A stretch of DNA of 64,000 nucleotides from Powellomyces hirtus (lineage: Eukaryota; Chytridiomycota; Chytridiomycetes; Spizellomycetales; Powellomycetaceae), in NCBI GenBank assembly GCA_025526995.1, contig JAHLKG010000034.1, positions 153,436 to 217,435 on the forward strand, in the 5' to 3' direction. Positions within the stretch are counted from its first letter, which is position 1. Each line of letters starts with the position of its first letter. The notes beneath the pieces were generated by a model. The model worked only from the letters and a program-made list of their open reading frames with translations, was not told the origin of the DNA and did no database searches. The position numbers and the translations under genes are program-made. Positions 10,566 to 21,320 of the stretch are shown piece after piece.

Positions 10566-12189
10566 ATGCCGCCCAAGAAGAAGCAGCCCCGGGGTCTGAA
10601 GCGATCGCTCGCGAAACCAGCAAATGACGCCGAAGCCCCCACCGACAGCGACTCAAGTAACAAGCGGATCAAAACGGAAGACAATCCCGTCGTCCCACCG
10701 AAAAGTGAAGCTGATGCAGCACCGGCGGAAGATACCCGGACAGTCGAGATCGATGCCGATGAAGAGGATGAGGTTGGAATCCTGAAGTCGTTGTTTGATA
10801 CCGCTGTCGCCAAGCATGGTGAGTGCTATTGTGGAATGTGGAGTGAGATTTAGGGGAAACATTGTCGCCTTGAGAAAGGTGCTAGAGTTGAGTCAGGAAC
10901 GCGAGGATGACGATAGAGGTTCTTTGTGTGTCTACTCTGCGCTACTCTCTATCTAGCTGGGATGGGGGGAAAATCAAAGGGAGCATCGATTGATATTTTG
11001 TTCGCCCTATTTGCATGTTTCTAGAAAGTGGAGATATCGAAGGAGCTGAAGACCTCTTTCGCGGCTGCGTGCACGAATGCGATAAAATCCTTCGGATTCA
11101 CGACGGCGCCATCCCGCCGAGCTCGGATTCTCCCGCTGATGCGCCAACCTCTACCGACTTGACCATATTAGCCCCACTCTCGTCCGAGTTCCATCTCGTA
11201 TACGGCAATGCCTTATTGCAACTTGGACTCTGCCTAAGGGCAGGTCAAAAGATGAAGGACGACGTCAAATCAGACGACTCGTTCATGGAATACCTTCGGG
11301 AAGCACGGGAACGACTCGAGATCGGATTGGAGTGGGCGATAGAGGAGAAGGCGGACGAATTCCGGATCCGTGCAACGCTTTGTCGGGTGTGCCTTGAACA
11401 AGCCACCGAATGTTATGAGGTTGTCGAGAATGGCACCAATGTCGACGGCGCGAAGACCTTTGTATCAGCTGCAAAGAATTTTTTTGACATCGAGAGTGTC
11501 TTGGTACGCGACTTCAAGAGCGAGGAAAACAACGCGCTATTGTTGTCTACAGTGTTGGATTTTGGATCCTCATGTCAGCGTTACGGGGATGTTTTGGAAA
11601 GCTGGGAAGGTACCCAAGAATGGGTCGGTATAGCGCAGAAACTGTTCGAAAAAGTGTTGGATGCCTCTTCTTCCACGTCGCCGTTAGCAAGGGACGCCCT
11701 GGCGGCACTCGGTGGATGCTCACTTTGCCTGGCAATTCACCAGCTCGAGGATGACGCGGAGGAGCACGATCCTGCGGTTATCACAAGACAACTAGAAGAA
11801 GGTATATTTGGACTCCTCACTTGCAGGCTTTGTCCTGTTTTGTGGCTTGTTGTTATGATGACGTTGACAATGCATTCCCTATGCCACCAGGGCTGTCCTA
11901 CTTTGAACGCGCTGAGAAACTGGCTGGACAAGAGCTTCTCTCAACCCCATCCGTGCCTCTCCTCTTACTCATGGGGGAATGCCTCGTTAACCTTGGCAAC
12001 ATGTACGATCAAACCAACCCCGACGGTAACGATGACACACGCAGCGAGGAGATGTACAAGCGCGCCATCGAATGCTTCAACATGATAACAACGATTGACG
12101 CGACTGCGCTCCCGCCGCAATTTGCGGAGTTTGTGAATGAGTGGGAGAAAGATCTTGCTGCTGAGGATGTCAAAGGAGAAGCAGAATAA
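10566..12189 (+). CDS. NRO1: Nro1/Ett1 family TPR-like protein
   Basis: Member of the family of S. pombe Nro1 (inhibitor of the prolyl hydroxylase Ofd1, in oxygen-dependent sterol regulation) and S. cerevisiae Ett1 (translation termination/stress). Three exons (10566-10818, 11025-11801, 11891-12189) give 442 aa. The N-terminus PPKKKQPRGLKRSL is a nuclear localisation-like basic start matching the family's K/R-P-x-G-L opening. An acidic stretch and then helical repeats follow. The segment GCVHECDKILRI closely parallels Ett1 IVHECDRLLRL, and the C-terminal repeat (LLMGECLVNLGN) also fits. Length agrees with the family. Which of the two cellular roles applies here is unknown. Confidence 0.82.
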
Positions 12190-12610
12190 GGATATTTATG
12201 TTGTTTGCAGGTGCCAATGGGACTGGCTTTTTTGGGGTTTCCTGGGATATGGGAAGATGCCAGATGTGGGATATCGATTGTGAGATGTCCCTTGTGTCAC
12301 AATTCAAACTCAAGGCGTGCGGCTCGCGTGAGGTGTTCCTTTTGGTTGGTGAGATAACCCCGTAAGAAAGTGTGAAAAATAGCTCGTGTGTGTGCAAGTG
12401 TCCGTGTGCGTTCAGGGATCCCGCTCGCCTTGATATAATCGAAACCATCTCCTCCGTTTGGGCTGTTGTTGTTGTTCTTGTCCTTTGTCAATTAGGTCGT
12501 CTTCGCCATCTTCGCCATCTTTGCCGTTCGCCCAGTACCCGTCATATCATAACTGGTTCCTCTCGTCAACCTCCTCCTTGTCTCTCCCTTCCTCATACCG
12601 CGAGCAAAAC

Positions 12611-14245
12611 ATGCCAACGTCAACGCTCGACACACCATTGTTCCTTTTCGGCCTCACCACCGGCGTTACCCTGGCGGCAGCGTCGCAATTCTTTATCAAC
12701 TCGCTCACCCGTTCGCATTCCCAACGCTCGCTGGCCGCAACCGCCGCCGCGGCCCTCCTCGCTCAACAGCAGCTGGAAGAGCCCGAGGATCTCGTCGCTG
12801 GAGCGTTGAAGCATGGGAACCCAAGCACCCATCTGACCCCGTCTGGCCGCGATGCTGCTCTCAGCGGCAGCCTGCCCGCCCTGCGTCGCCAATCCTGGTC
12901 GGTTCCGTCCTTTGTCGCTGCTGACGGTACCCTTCCACGTCTCGAGATGGAATTCACCGTCTCCTCCAAAAAACTCCAGACTATGGTCCGCCACATGGTG
13001 AACGAAATGCGCAAGGGACTCGAGAGCGACGGTCATATGCTTAAAATGATCCCCTCTTACGTCGTCGCCCGCCCTGTCGGTGACGAAACCGGTTCGTACC
13101 TCGCCCTCGATCTCGGCGGATCCAACTTCCGCGTATGCATGGTCGAGCTCCGTGGACAGGGCCAGACCGCCATCCGACAGTCCAAGCATATGGTCTCGGA
13201 CGAGCTGAAGACTGGTTCGGGCGAAGCCCTATTTGATTTCTTTGCCACCTGCATCGCCGACTTCCTCAAATCGATCGGCATCGACCCTAAGGAAAAACGT
13301 GCGCTTGGATTCACATTCTCTTTCCCCGTCGAGCAAAACGCTATCAACCACGGGACCCTCATGCAGTGGAACAAGGGCTTTGCCTGCTCAGGCGTCCTGG
13401 GAGTTGACGTTGTCAACCTTCTCAACAAGGCCATGAAAAAGGCCGGCATGAACATCACTGCCACCGCGCTCGTCAACGACACGGTCGGAACACTCGTCTC
13501 CCACGCCTACCGCGACCCACAAACGTTTGTCGGCGTCATTCTCGGCACCGGAACCAACGCCGCCTACGTCGAACGCATCGCCGACATCCCCAAATGGACC
13601 GGCGACAGGAAAAACATCACGGATATGGTCGTCAACACCGAATGGGGCGCCTACGATGAACAGTCTATTCTCCCCATCACCAGCTACGACCAGGCCCTCG
13701 ACCGGGCTTCCAACAACCCCCGCAAACAGATCCTCGAAAAAATGATATCGGGAATGTACCTCGGCGAAATCGTCCGTTACATCCTCGTCGACCTCGTCTC
13801 CACCGGTGAACTCTGCCGCGGAATCTTCACCCCGAAACTCCAGACCCCCTACGCGTTTGACACCGCCTACATGTCCCGAATCGAACGCGACCACTCCCTC
13901 GAACTGTCTGACACCAAAGCCGTGCTGGAAAACATGCTCGATGTCCACAACACCACTGTCCAGGACCGTCGCATCGTCAAACACGTCTGTGAACTCGTCG
14001 GTATTAGAGCCGCACGTCTGTCCGCCGCGGCCGTTGCCGCCATCATCACAAAGATGAAACGCCTCGATGCCTGCACGGTCGCCATCGATGGATCCGTCTA
14101 CGAACACTACCCGCATTTTGCCAACCGCATGCGTGACGCCCTGCGAGAACTCCTCGGCATCATGGCTGAAAACATCGTGCTTGAGCAGGCCAGGGACGGC
14201 AGCGGACAGGGTGCCGCCCTTATCGCGGCCCTGCATGCCAAGTGA
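12611..14245 (+). CDS. Hexokinase with N-terminal membrane anchor
   Basis: ATP-dependent phosphorylation of glucose and other hexoses, first step of glycolysis. Single exon, 544 aa, longer than soluble yeast hexokinases (~485). Residues about 10-30 form a hydrophobic segment (FLFGLTTGVTLAAASQFF), followed by an Ala/Gln-rich linker to ~110, then the catalytic fold. Motifs seen: phosphate-1 loop LALDLGGSNFRV (~163), sugar-binding LGFTFSFPVEQ (~231) and MQWNKGF, catalytic Asp in LVNDTVGTLVS (~289), GTGTNAAYVE (~311), and the C-terminal phosphate/adenosine region DGSVYEHYPHF and GSGQGAAL. The hydrophobic N-terminus suggests attachment to a membrane such as the mitochondrial outer membrane; this is inference. 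Kinase assignment is firm. Confidence 0.95.
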   Translation: MPTSTLDTPLFLFGLTTGVTLAAASQFFINSLTRSHSQRSLAATAAAALLAQQQLEEPEDLVAGALKHGNPSTHLTPSGRDAALSGSLPALRRQSWSVPSFVAADGTLPRLEMEFTVSSKKLQTMVRHMVNEMRKGLESDGHMLKMIPSYVVARPVGDETGSYLALDLGGSNFRVCMVELRGQGQTAIRQSKHMVSDELKTGSGEALFDFFATCIADFLKSIGIDPKEKRALGFTFSFPVEQNAINHGTLMQWNKGFACSGVLGVDVVNLLNKAMKKAGMNITATALVNDTVGTLVSHAYRDPQTFVGVILGTGTNAAYVERIADIPKWTGDRKNITDMVVNTEWGAYDEQSILPITSYDQALDRASNNPRKQILEKMISGMYLGEIVRYILVDLVSTGELCRGIFTPKLQTPYAFDTAYMSRIERDHSLELSDTKAVLENMLDVHNTTVQDRRIVKHVCELVGIRAARLSAAAVAAIITKMKRLDACTVAIDGSVYEHYPHFANRMRDALRELLGIMAENIVLEQARDGSGQGAALIAALHAK

Positions 14246-15487
14246 TCTGATGGACATCGCTTAACCCCCGCCCTCCGCCCGTTTCTCTCATGGGAACATG
14301 CCATGTTGTCAATATGACCTTGACCTCATTTTTCATTTTCTTCTAAATAGCGGATTTCGTTACTTTCTACTTTTTTTTTTTTTTCTTTCTTGTGAACAAT
14401 AGAACTACTTACATAACCAATGCTCTAGTTGGCTCGTTTGCGATAGCGTTGATTATGAAGGATATACGCGCAGGCCATAAGGGCGTTTTTTCAAGGCGTG
14501 GTGTAGGGGCAATCGCGTTAGGGTCTCAAATGTGGATATCAATGAGGGAGACGTCACAGCTGCTGAGGTTCCATTTGGAGTGTACTTAGGAAGCGCCCAA
14601 TTCAGAGCCCCCGTTGAACTTAGTTTTTATGGCGTTCAAATGCTGACTATACATTAAATTTCTTTGAAAAGCAAATGCAGGTGTCTCAAAAAAAAAAACA
14701 AAAACAATTGACATCCCAACGCTCTTGCTGAGAATGTGCATGATGATATCAGCGATGTTGATTCGGGATGGGGATGGGCTCCTATACTAATCCTGGAGGA
14801 TGTGGGAGAAACGCACTTGAGATTATGGGAACAGTTGGATGGTATTATGGAATGTTGAGGACTTAGACCTCTCTCAAATATGAGACAAGATGTCGGGGAG
14901 GCAAAGGCACCAGCTTCCAGGTTGCCCGCGCACCAGCACCTCTGCAAAACCTGTTGTGAAACTTTGACACTGGCAGCAGCTTTCATGGAGGCATCCATCA
15001 ATTCGAACCCTACCCATTTTTCACTCATGTGCAGACAAACTGCACCTGGCACTCTCCAACCTCTGTGCCACCCCGAGCCAACGCCGGACCCGTCCTCGTC
15101 TTTGTCTGCCAGTGAGGGACCTTGCTACGGGATCAGAGTTTGAATCTGATGAATCGTGCATGATGGTCGTTTCTGGGGATTCAGATTGTGCAGGAATTTT
15201 GTCCACAAATTTCGGGGCTTCATTTTCCTATTCTGCTCGTTTGGGCCTTTATCTCCGATTCGCAACTGTTGGACTCGTTTGTATGCGGACCCTCCCCACT
15301 TCAACGCGCCGGAGATCTTTGCCGTTAACCTTCTAGAAATCAGGCTTGTTGTTTGTCTGCCGACTGGTCAGGTCATGTCGACACGCTCCAAAAAATGACT
15401 GACGTAAGGAAGGGGTTACGCGTGTCGTGCGTGCCATGCATGTTCAGCTGCACCTCTGTTGAAAATCTACGATAGTATTCTAACACA
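14246..15487. other. Intergenic, nothing recognised
   Basis: A T-rich run near 14371-14385 and an A-run near 14689 lie in the likely 3' region of hexokinase. Open frames are short and overlapping. No RNA gene could be folded by eye. Confidence 0.5.
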
Positions 15488-16190
15488 ATGGCAGTAAGTG
15501 ACTAGCGCCGGATAATCTGAACTCTGAACTTGAGGTCCTGACCACCTGGCTCTGTTTCTCCTTTCTTATGCTACAGGCTGATCATAAGAAAGAAGATTTC
15601 CGAAAGTACCTCGAAAAAAATGGAATAATTGACGCGCTCACCAAAGGTATATGACATGCCTGCAAAATTCGCTATACTATCTCTAATGGTGTCGATGTAA
15701 ATTAGTGCTAGTTGGCCTGTATGAAGAACCTGAGAAACCAGAAAGCGCTATGGAGTGAGTGAGACTGCAATATTCCAGAATCTCAAATGGATCAGCTGAC
15801 TCGTTCGATTCAAAGATATGTGAAGCAGTTTCTGGGTGGTCCTTCGGACGTGGACGTCGATGCTTTACGCAGTGAGAATGAGGAACTGCGCCGAAAGACG
15901 GAAGAACTGCAGCAGCGATTAGATGAATTGACAGGGATCAACAACCAGGTGCGTAGACAAATGCTACGGCCCACAACTCCTGCGTATTCATACTCAAGAA
16001 TGGTTGCTACAGCCTGTCGCGGCCGATTCTTCATCGGGCAACCTGGGCCAACCAACAGCTGCTGGCAGCGAAGCGCTTGCGATGTGATTTCTCCTTCCTC
16101 CTACTATCCTGCTATCTTATGGCACGCCAGGAATGCCTGCGTCCTCTGTATGATCGATCAATCACAAGTGAACCAGACTGGGTGGTGTAG
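15488..16190 (+). CDS. MYCBP: c-Myc-binding protein homologue (MYCBP/AMY-1)
   Basis: Small helical protein that in animals binds c-Myc and A-kinase anchoring proteins and occurs in sperm flagella. Exons: 15488-15493 (6 nt, MA), 15577-15646, 15706-15754, 15779-15948, then an uncertain last exon ending about 16190. The core matches animal MYCBP almost residue for residue in pattern: FRKYLEKNGIIDALTK, then VLVGLYEEPEKPESAM. A coiled coil follows (SENEELRRKTEELQQRLDEL). About 100 residues are certain. The 3' end is not: a good donor follows CAG at 15948, while reading through gives a stop at 16218. Convergent with the deubiquitinase gene. Confidence 0.87.
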
Positions 16191-16239
16191 CAGTTTATAT
16201 TTTCGCTGCACAAAGTGAATGCTATCGCAAAGATGTTTT

Positions 16240-18860
16240 TCACTTTTTGTCTCGATCTCTATCCTTCTCTTTATCGCGTTTTCCCATTCCAAACCATCCC
16301 CAGCTTCCATCCTTCTTCTCATCCTCAAGGAGCACACCCGCGTCGGGATTCCAGCCGGAGGGCGGTATCTCATACGCACCAGGACCAGCACCGCTATCTG
16401 CGTTCGACGCGAGGGTGGGTGTCGCCGTTGGGGTGTTGTTGCTTGACGAGGAATGCAACGTCGAGACTCCCAATGTTTCGTGCAGGACGTTAGCAAAAGA
16501 GGCGCGTTTGCCAAGTTTCTTTTTGATGGCCGCGGTGGCTGTGACGGAGAGTGGTGGTGGGGGGAGAGGTGGCAGAGACGGCAGCGGTGGGTGTTGGTAT
16601 TGTTGCTGGTGGGAGGGTTGTGGTGGTAAGATGTGATGATTCTCGTGGAGTTGGTTCAGCGGAAGATCGCTGGCGGGGGGTTGATTCAGAGAAATGGAGG
16701 AAGATGACGATGACGGCGGTTGGAAGAATTTTGGGAGAATGTCCGTGGCGCCAACGGTTGTAGTTGCAGATGACGATGATGGCTGTTGCTGTTGTTGGTT
16801 AGGCGGGTCTGATGGGGTGAGATTGCTGCTGTTGTCCGTGGTGGTAGGGGCGCTATTTGATGGTGGAGGGTCTTGCGAGGTGCGCGACGAGTGGAAATCG
16901 TCGTTTGGATACTGCAACGACTGGACGAGCTCATTGGCATCAAAGTTCTCGGCGGCATAGAAAAAGATGTAACCGCAACCGACAGCGTGGTTGTCGCCAT
17001 AGTATTTGTGAAGTTCAGACTCATCGACGGACTGTATCAAGCGTAATAAGAAAGCATAAGTAATAGATGGCCTTCCAAATACAACAAGTGAAATCTTACT
17101 CGGAGCAGGCAACTTACCGAGACGTCGTCATCGTCAAACAACAGCCATTGATTATGGCTCTTCACCAATGTCACATAATGCCCATGATGCGGCCCACTCC
17201 CTATATGCACAATGACCGCAAACAAGTGGTACAGCCGTTCCGGATCCTCAGCATCGTCGGTAAAATGCGACAACCGCAGTTCAAACGGGAATGGAACTCT
17301 GTATGAGAGTTTAGTAAATCGCTGCAACTGTTCCTGGTATTTGAAACGTTTAAGATGCACCGCGAGAATGTTGGGGACCTTTCGAACAATCATTCGCTTT
17401 TCGGCTTCCTGGAGGCTGTGACAGGTGTCGCAAAAAAACTTGTTTTTCTGACATAGGGTTTCCGATTTAGAAAAGTTGCGGAGACAGTAGCTGAGCGAGC
17501 AGTTCGGCTCAACGTCGACGGACAGGTCGAGGAAGGTTTCATCTCGCGACGTGACGGTTTCGCAGGTCAGGCATTTGGTTTCGTTGGTGAGAATGCCTTG
17601 AAAGAGCGCATGGACCCAGCTGGCAGGAGGGGTAATGGTAGCGGGAGCGTCCGTGACATTCGGCGGTTTTTGAGGATGTCGTGGTGAATTTGGCTCATTC
17701 GTGTGCGGCGGACGACCGTTGCCGTTCGGCATAAGGAGGTTAAATTGCGGGAGGGTCTTGAACTTCTCAGCCATTTCCTTCTTGTGGCGAAGCAGGATCT
17801 CTGCTATAGCATTTAATGTGTAGTTGAGCATCTCATGAGCGTCCTGATGCATCGTGTTGCGGAAGAGTTCTGTGTTGAAGAGAGCGGCCAGATGAGTTTC
17901 AAGACCATTCTTTTCTGACGCAATGGCATAGCGGTGGAGGACAACTAGAACAAGACATGATACCATTTTCTCTTTTCAGGGTGATGACAAACTGCCGAGG
18001 GCCCATGACGCCCGTCTTCTTCTTTTGCGAAGATATGCCCGTAAACAGGGCGGAGAGCGCAGATAGCAGGGTGTCGTTCTCGCTTTCCGAAAGTTGCATC
18101 CGTTCCAAGATGGCTGGTATCGATGTCGCCGCCAAGAGCGCTTTATTGATGGCCGGGCTGGTCTTTAACGCACTATCCTTGCGTTTCCGATCCAGTTTGC
18201 CATTCTCCTTCTCCGAGATGGTGCTGCTGTTGTTGACGGCATTGTTATTGCTCGCCTTTGAATCTTTGCCGCTACGGTCAGGGACAAAGTACCCGCTGAT
18301 GGAACTCATGGAAGATGACGCGGTTTTAAGGGGTGGCGTGGGAAAGGGGAGGGAGATGTTCTCGGTCGCGGCGGTGAGGAGGGCGGGGGAGGTAGGGTAC
18401 GAGTAGGCTTGGACACATTCTCGAAACGGTCGGCAAAAGTACAGCGCCTGCACGACTGAGTTGCAGTAGCTGCGAAAGGAGAACATGGGTGATTGAGCAA
18501 TCATCGCCCCGATATACATTCCCCGAGCAACCCGCAATGGGGCCAAGTTGAACTGACTGGGTTTACCATGTGTTCCCATACTGTTGAGTGCAAATAACAA
18601 GAGGTATGGGTTAGTTTGACGATCCCAAAGTCATGGGCACAAAAGGCGAAACGTCCCGAGCGTGGACAGCACTCACAGTGCGGTCTTGCCCAATCTGGGC
18701 TGCTCGCACCCGATACGTACGTTTTCCAGTCCAAAGTACCGCTCACTGCCGGTATTTGCCCAATCGGAGCCGAGGCTACCCGGTTTTCCGCCGGTCCCAC
18801 TCTACAGAAACGACGTGGTTGGTTCGTGGATTAACAAAACGGCCAGACTTGATGATCCAT
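16240..18860 (-). CDS. USP12/46-like (Ubp9/CreB) ubiquitin-specific protease
   Basis: Cys protease that removes ubiquitin; the family works with WD40 partners (UAF1/CreC). Start exon 18860-18849 (MDHQ) and exon 18801-18721 (ending SERYFGLEN) precede a 14-nt micro-exon, 18580-18567, encoding YGNT plus two bases of the catalytic Cys codon. The Cys box then continues at 18469 as CYCNSVVQALYFCRPF. Downstream come NTMHQDAHEMLNY, the zinc-ribbon CLTC...FFCDTC, VHLKRFKYQEQLQRFTKL, the His box GSGPHHGHYVTLVKSHNQW and WLLFDDDDVS, and the C-box GCGYIFFYAAE. A Ser-rich insert separates Cys box and QDAHE. The last ~200 residues are a Pro/Ser/Gln-rich tail ending in charged DKEKDRDRDKK. The exact middle splice near 17960 is not settled. 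Confidence 0.9.
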
Positions 18861-19492
18861 AACGCAGGGCTCTCCTTCTTGAGCGAACAGAGGAAGGAAA
18901 GCACCCCTCTATTTGCCGCTGATTGCTCCTAGTCTATTCCTCTGAACATAACTCTCTACCTTGCAGCATTACATAACCGCAATAGCCACCCGATATCCTC
19001 CAACCCGGAACAAGAATGACGAAGAACGCACCATACTCCCTATCCATTTCATGAACGACATGACTGTAGGGCTCTCTCGCGAAAGGGCCAATGTTACGAT
19101 GACGTTGAGATGCTGACGTTTTGCTGGGTTTCTTTGTGTTTATGAAGGAAGTGATCTGTGATGCCGAACGGCACACTTTGGGTGGGCGTTGTCGACGTTT
19201 GTGCGACGGTTGAGAGCCGCCAGAATACAGCAACTCTGGTTACAGAACGTTGGTCAGTCTCCTTCTGTGTACGAGAGTCCGCTTGTAGTATGTTGCCGTT
19301 GAGCGAGGTATGCAGGAATGAATTTGAAAAAAAAAAAAGAAAGAAAGCAGAAGGAAGGAGGTGCGAACTTGAACAAACGGCCATGAATGAACATCTCTCT
19401 GGTGTACGCGCTGGTGACACTTCCTTTCTTCCTGCGACATTTTTACCATCACCAAACACACAAAGCACTATAAAACTGTCACATAAACCGCA

Positions 19493-21038
19493 ATGCTATC
19501 ACAAGAACTCGACGTCGACCTCGCTCCCAACTTCTCCTCGGATCCAGGCAACTTTTTCCAGTCAGACCGTGATCTCGAGCTCGAACGCACGCGCAACCTC
19601 AAAAAACAAGAAAGCACCGCGAAAGACGCTCCTGGAAGCCCTATATCTCTCCCTTCCAAAGTCCTCGCATTCACCCTGGTTGCCAATACCGCAAACGAAC
19701 AGCATCAATATGCGTATATTGCAGAGTCGGCGCATGTTGTGCGCAAGGTGGACTTGAAGGTGCGGCAGAAACGAAGAGGGAAACGGGACGCGGGTGACGA
19801 CCGCTGATACACCTCTTTTCCTGGATTTCCTTGGTGGTCATCAGAGTGGTAAGTCGATGATGGTGTTCAGAGGTCACTCAGGACCCGTCACTTCCGTTGC
19901 CGTCGTGTATGACCAAGATGGCAAGGATGTTGCAATCTTTTCGGGATCTTGGGACAAGACGGTCCGCAAGTGGGACGCCCAGGTTCGTGCAGCAACGGAA
20001 TATCACGCAGCATCGATCTCAATCTCACTACTCCCCTGTTTTTATTTTCTGTAGACGGGCGCCCTCCTCGCCACCTTCACGGGCCACACTGACTTTATCA
20101 AACGTGTGCTCATCAACGGCCGCACACTCTACAGCGCCTCCAGCGACGGCACTATCCGTGCCTGGGACACCGAAACCGCCGTTTGTGCCCGCGTCTTCAA
20201 AGAGCATACCCGCGCAGTCGAGGATATCGTCTTCTCCGACGACGGCATCCATCTATACTCTGCATCATCCGACACAACCATTAAAAAATGGGACTCGAGA
20301 ACTGGAGACGTTGTGGCGACTCTTAAGGGCCATCTCACCAGTGTGTATGCGTTGTGTGTCACGGAGGGATCATTGTGGTCGGCGTCAGCGGATAAGACGG
20401 CGAAGCGGTGGGATTTGGATACGAATGAAGTGGATTCGTCGTTTGATCACCCGGATTTTGTTCGCTCCCTGGCTGTGTTCCCCGGTGGCGCCCACCTCGT
20501 CACTGGATCGCGAGATGAAAATGTCCGGGTCTTTGACGTTGCGGTAAGCCAGGTCTTACAACATACATGAGTCCGCGCACGGAATTTGGCTCCTGACGGA
20601 TCCCCTCTGCGTTCCCCTTGCCTTTCTTGTAGTCGGAGAAGTGCGTACACTCGCTGGGCGGACATTATGGCGAAGTCTCGGATATCAAAATCTGTGGAGC
20701 GACCATTTGGACAGCGTCCCTCGACGGTACCATCCGACAATGGCCCATAGCCGGTAAGCCATCCGAAGTCCCATAAACATGTTGCGCAAGAGGATGCTAA
20801 TCTAAAATCACAATCCCTCTTTTTACCCCTTGCAGCCACCGACCTCAACGGCTCGAAACCGTCCGCCGACTCGCAGCCACAACAACAAGCACAGCAGGAG
20901 AAAGCGGCACCACCACCATCAGCACCGACGACAACAACATTATCATCGTCGTCATCACGCAAGAAGAAGGCGGCTGTGACGATGACGGAGGAAGAGGAAC
21001 GCGAACTGGCTGAATTGATGGGTGAGGATTCGGATTAG
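19493..21038 (+). CDS. WD40-repeat protein
   Basis: Beta-propeller scaffold of unknown partner. Five exons (19493-19759, 19845-19982, 20055-20543, 20633-20753, 20836-21038) keep frame and give 405 aa. At least six WD40 repeats are readable, with GH...WD spacing: FRGHSGPVTSV..WDKTVRKWDA, FTGHTDFIKRV..GTIRAWDT, FKEHTRAVEDI..TTIKKWDS, LKGHLTSVYAL..KTAKRWDL and others. The C-terminus is Ser/Gln-rich and ends EERELAELMGEDSD. It lies divergent to the USP12/46-like gene (632 bp apart). Some USP12/46-type enzymes are activated by WD40 proteins, but this short protein lacks the UAF1/CreC layout, so a link is only a thought. Confidence 0.88.
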
Positions 21039-21320
21039 CTGTTGGAGTCAACAGATTGGCACTGCGCGGCAGGTTTTGTCGTCTTGAACGATCGGATATA
21101 CCCTCCGTTCCCCTCCTCCGATCCCCCTCTCTCCACCTTGTGTGTTTATTCGTGAATTATACATATGTAATTTTTGGATATTGGATGTTTACGTCGGGAC
21201 GTAAAGGCACTTTCCATGGAATAGACATTGTGGCACCAGAACACTCTCTTCTCCGTGTGTCCGTCTCTTGTTCATGGGTATGCAGATTGTATCTATGTAT
21301 TTACAAATTAGGATGCTTAT

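Noticed and set aside
13388..14257. 289-codon frame antisense to hexokinase
   Set aside because: Mirror of codon bias in the hexokinase gene; no independent features.
15105..15175. GTTTGAATC resembling a tRNA T loop and TGATGA resembling a C/D snoRNA box
   Set aside because: No acceptor or anticodon stem, and no matching D/C' boxes or terminal stem seen.
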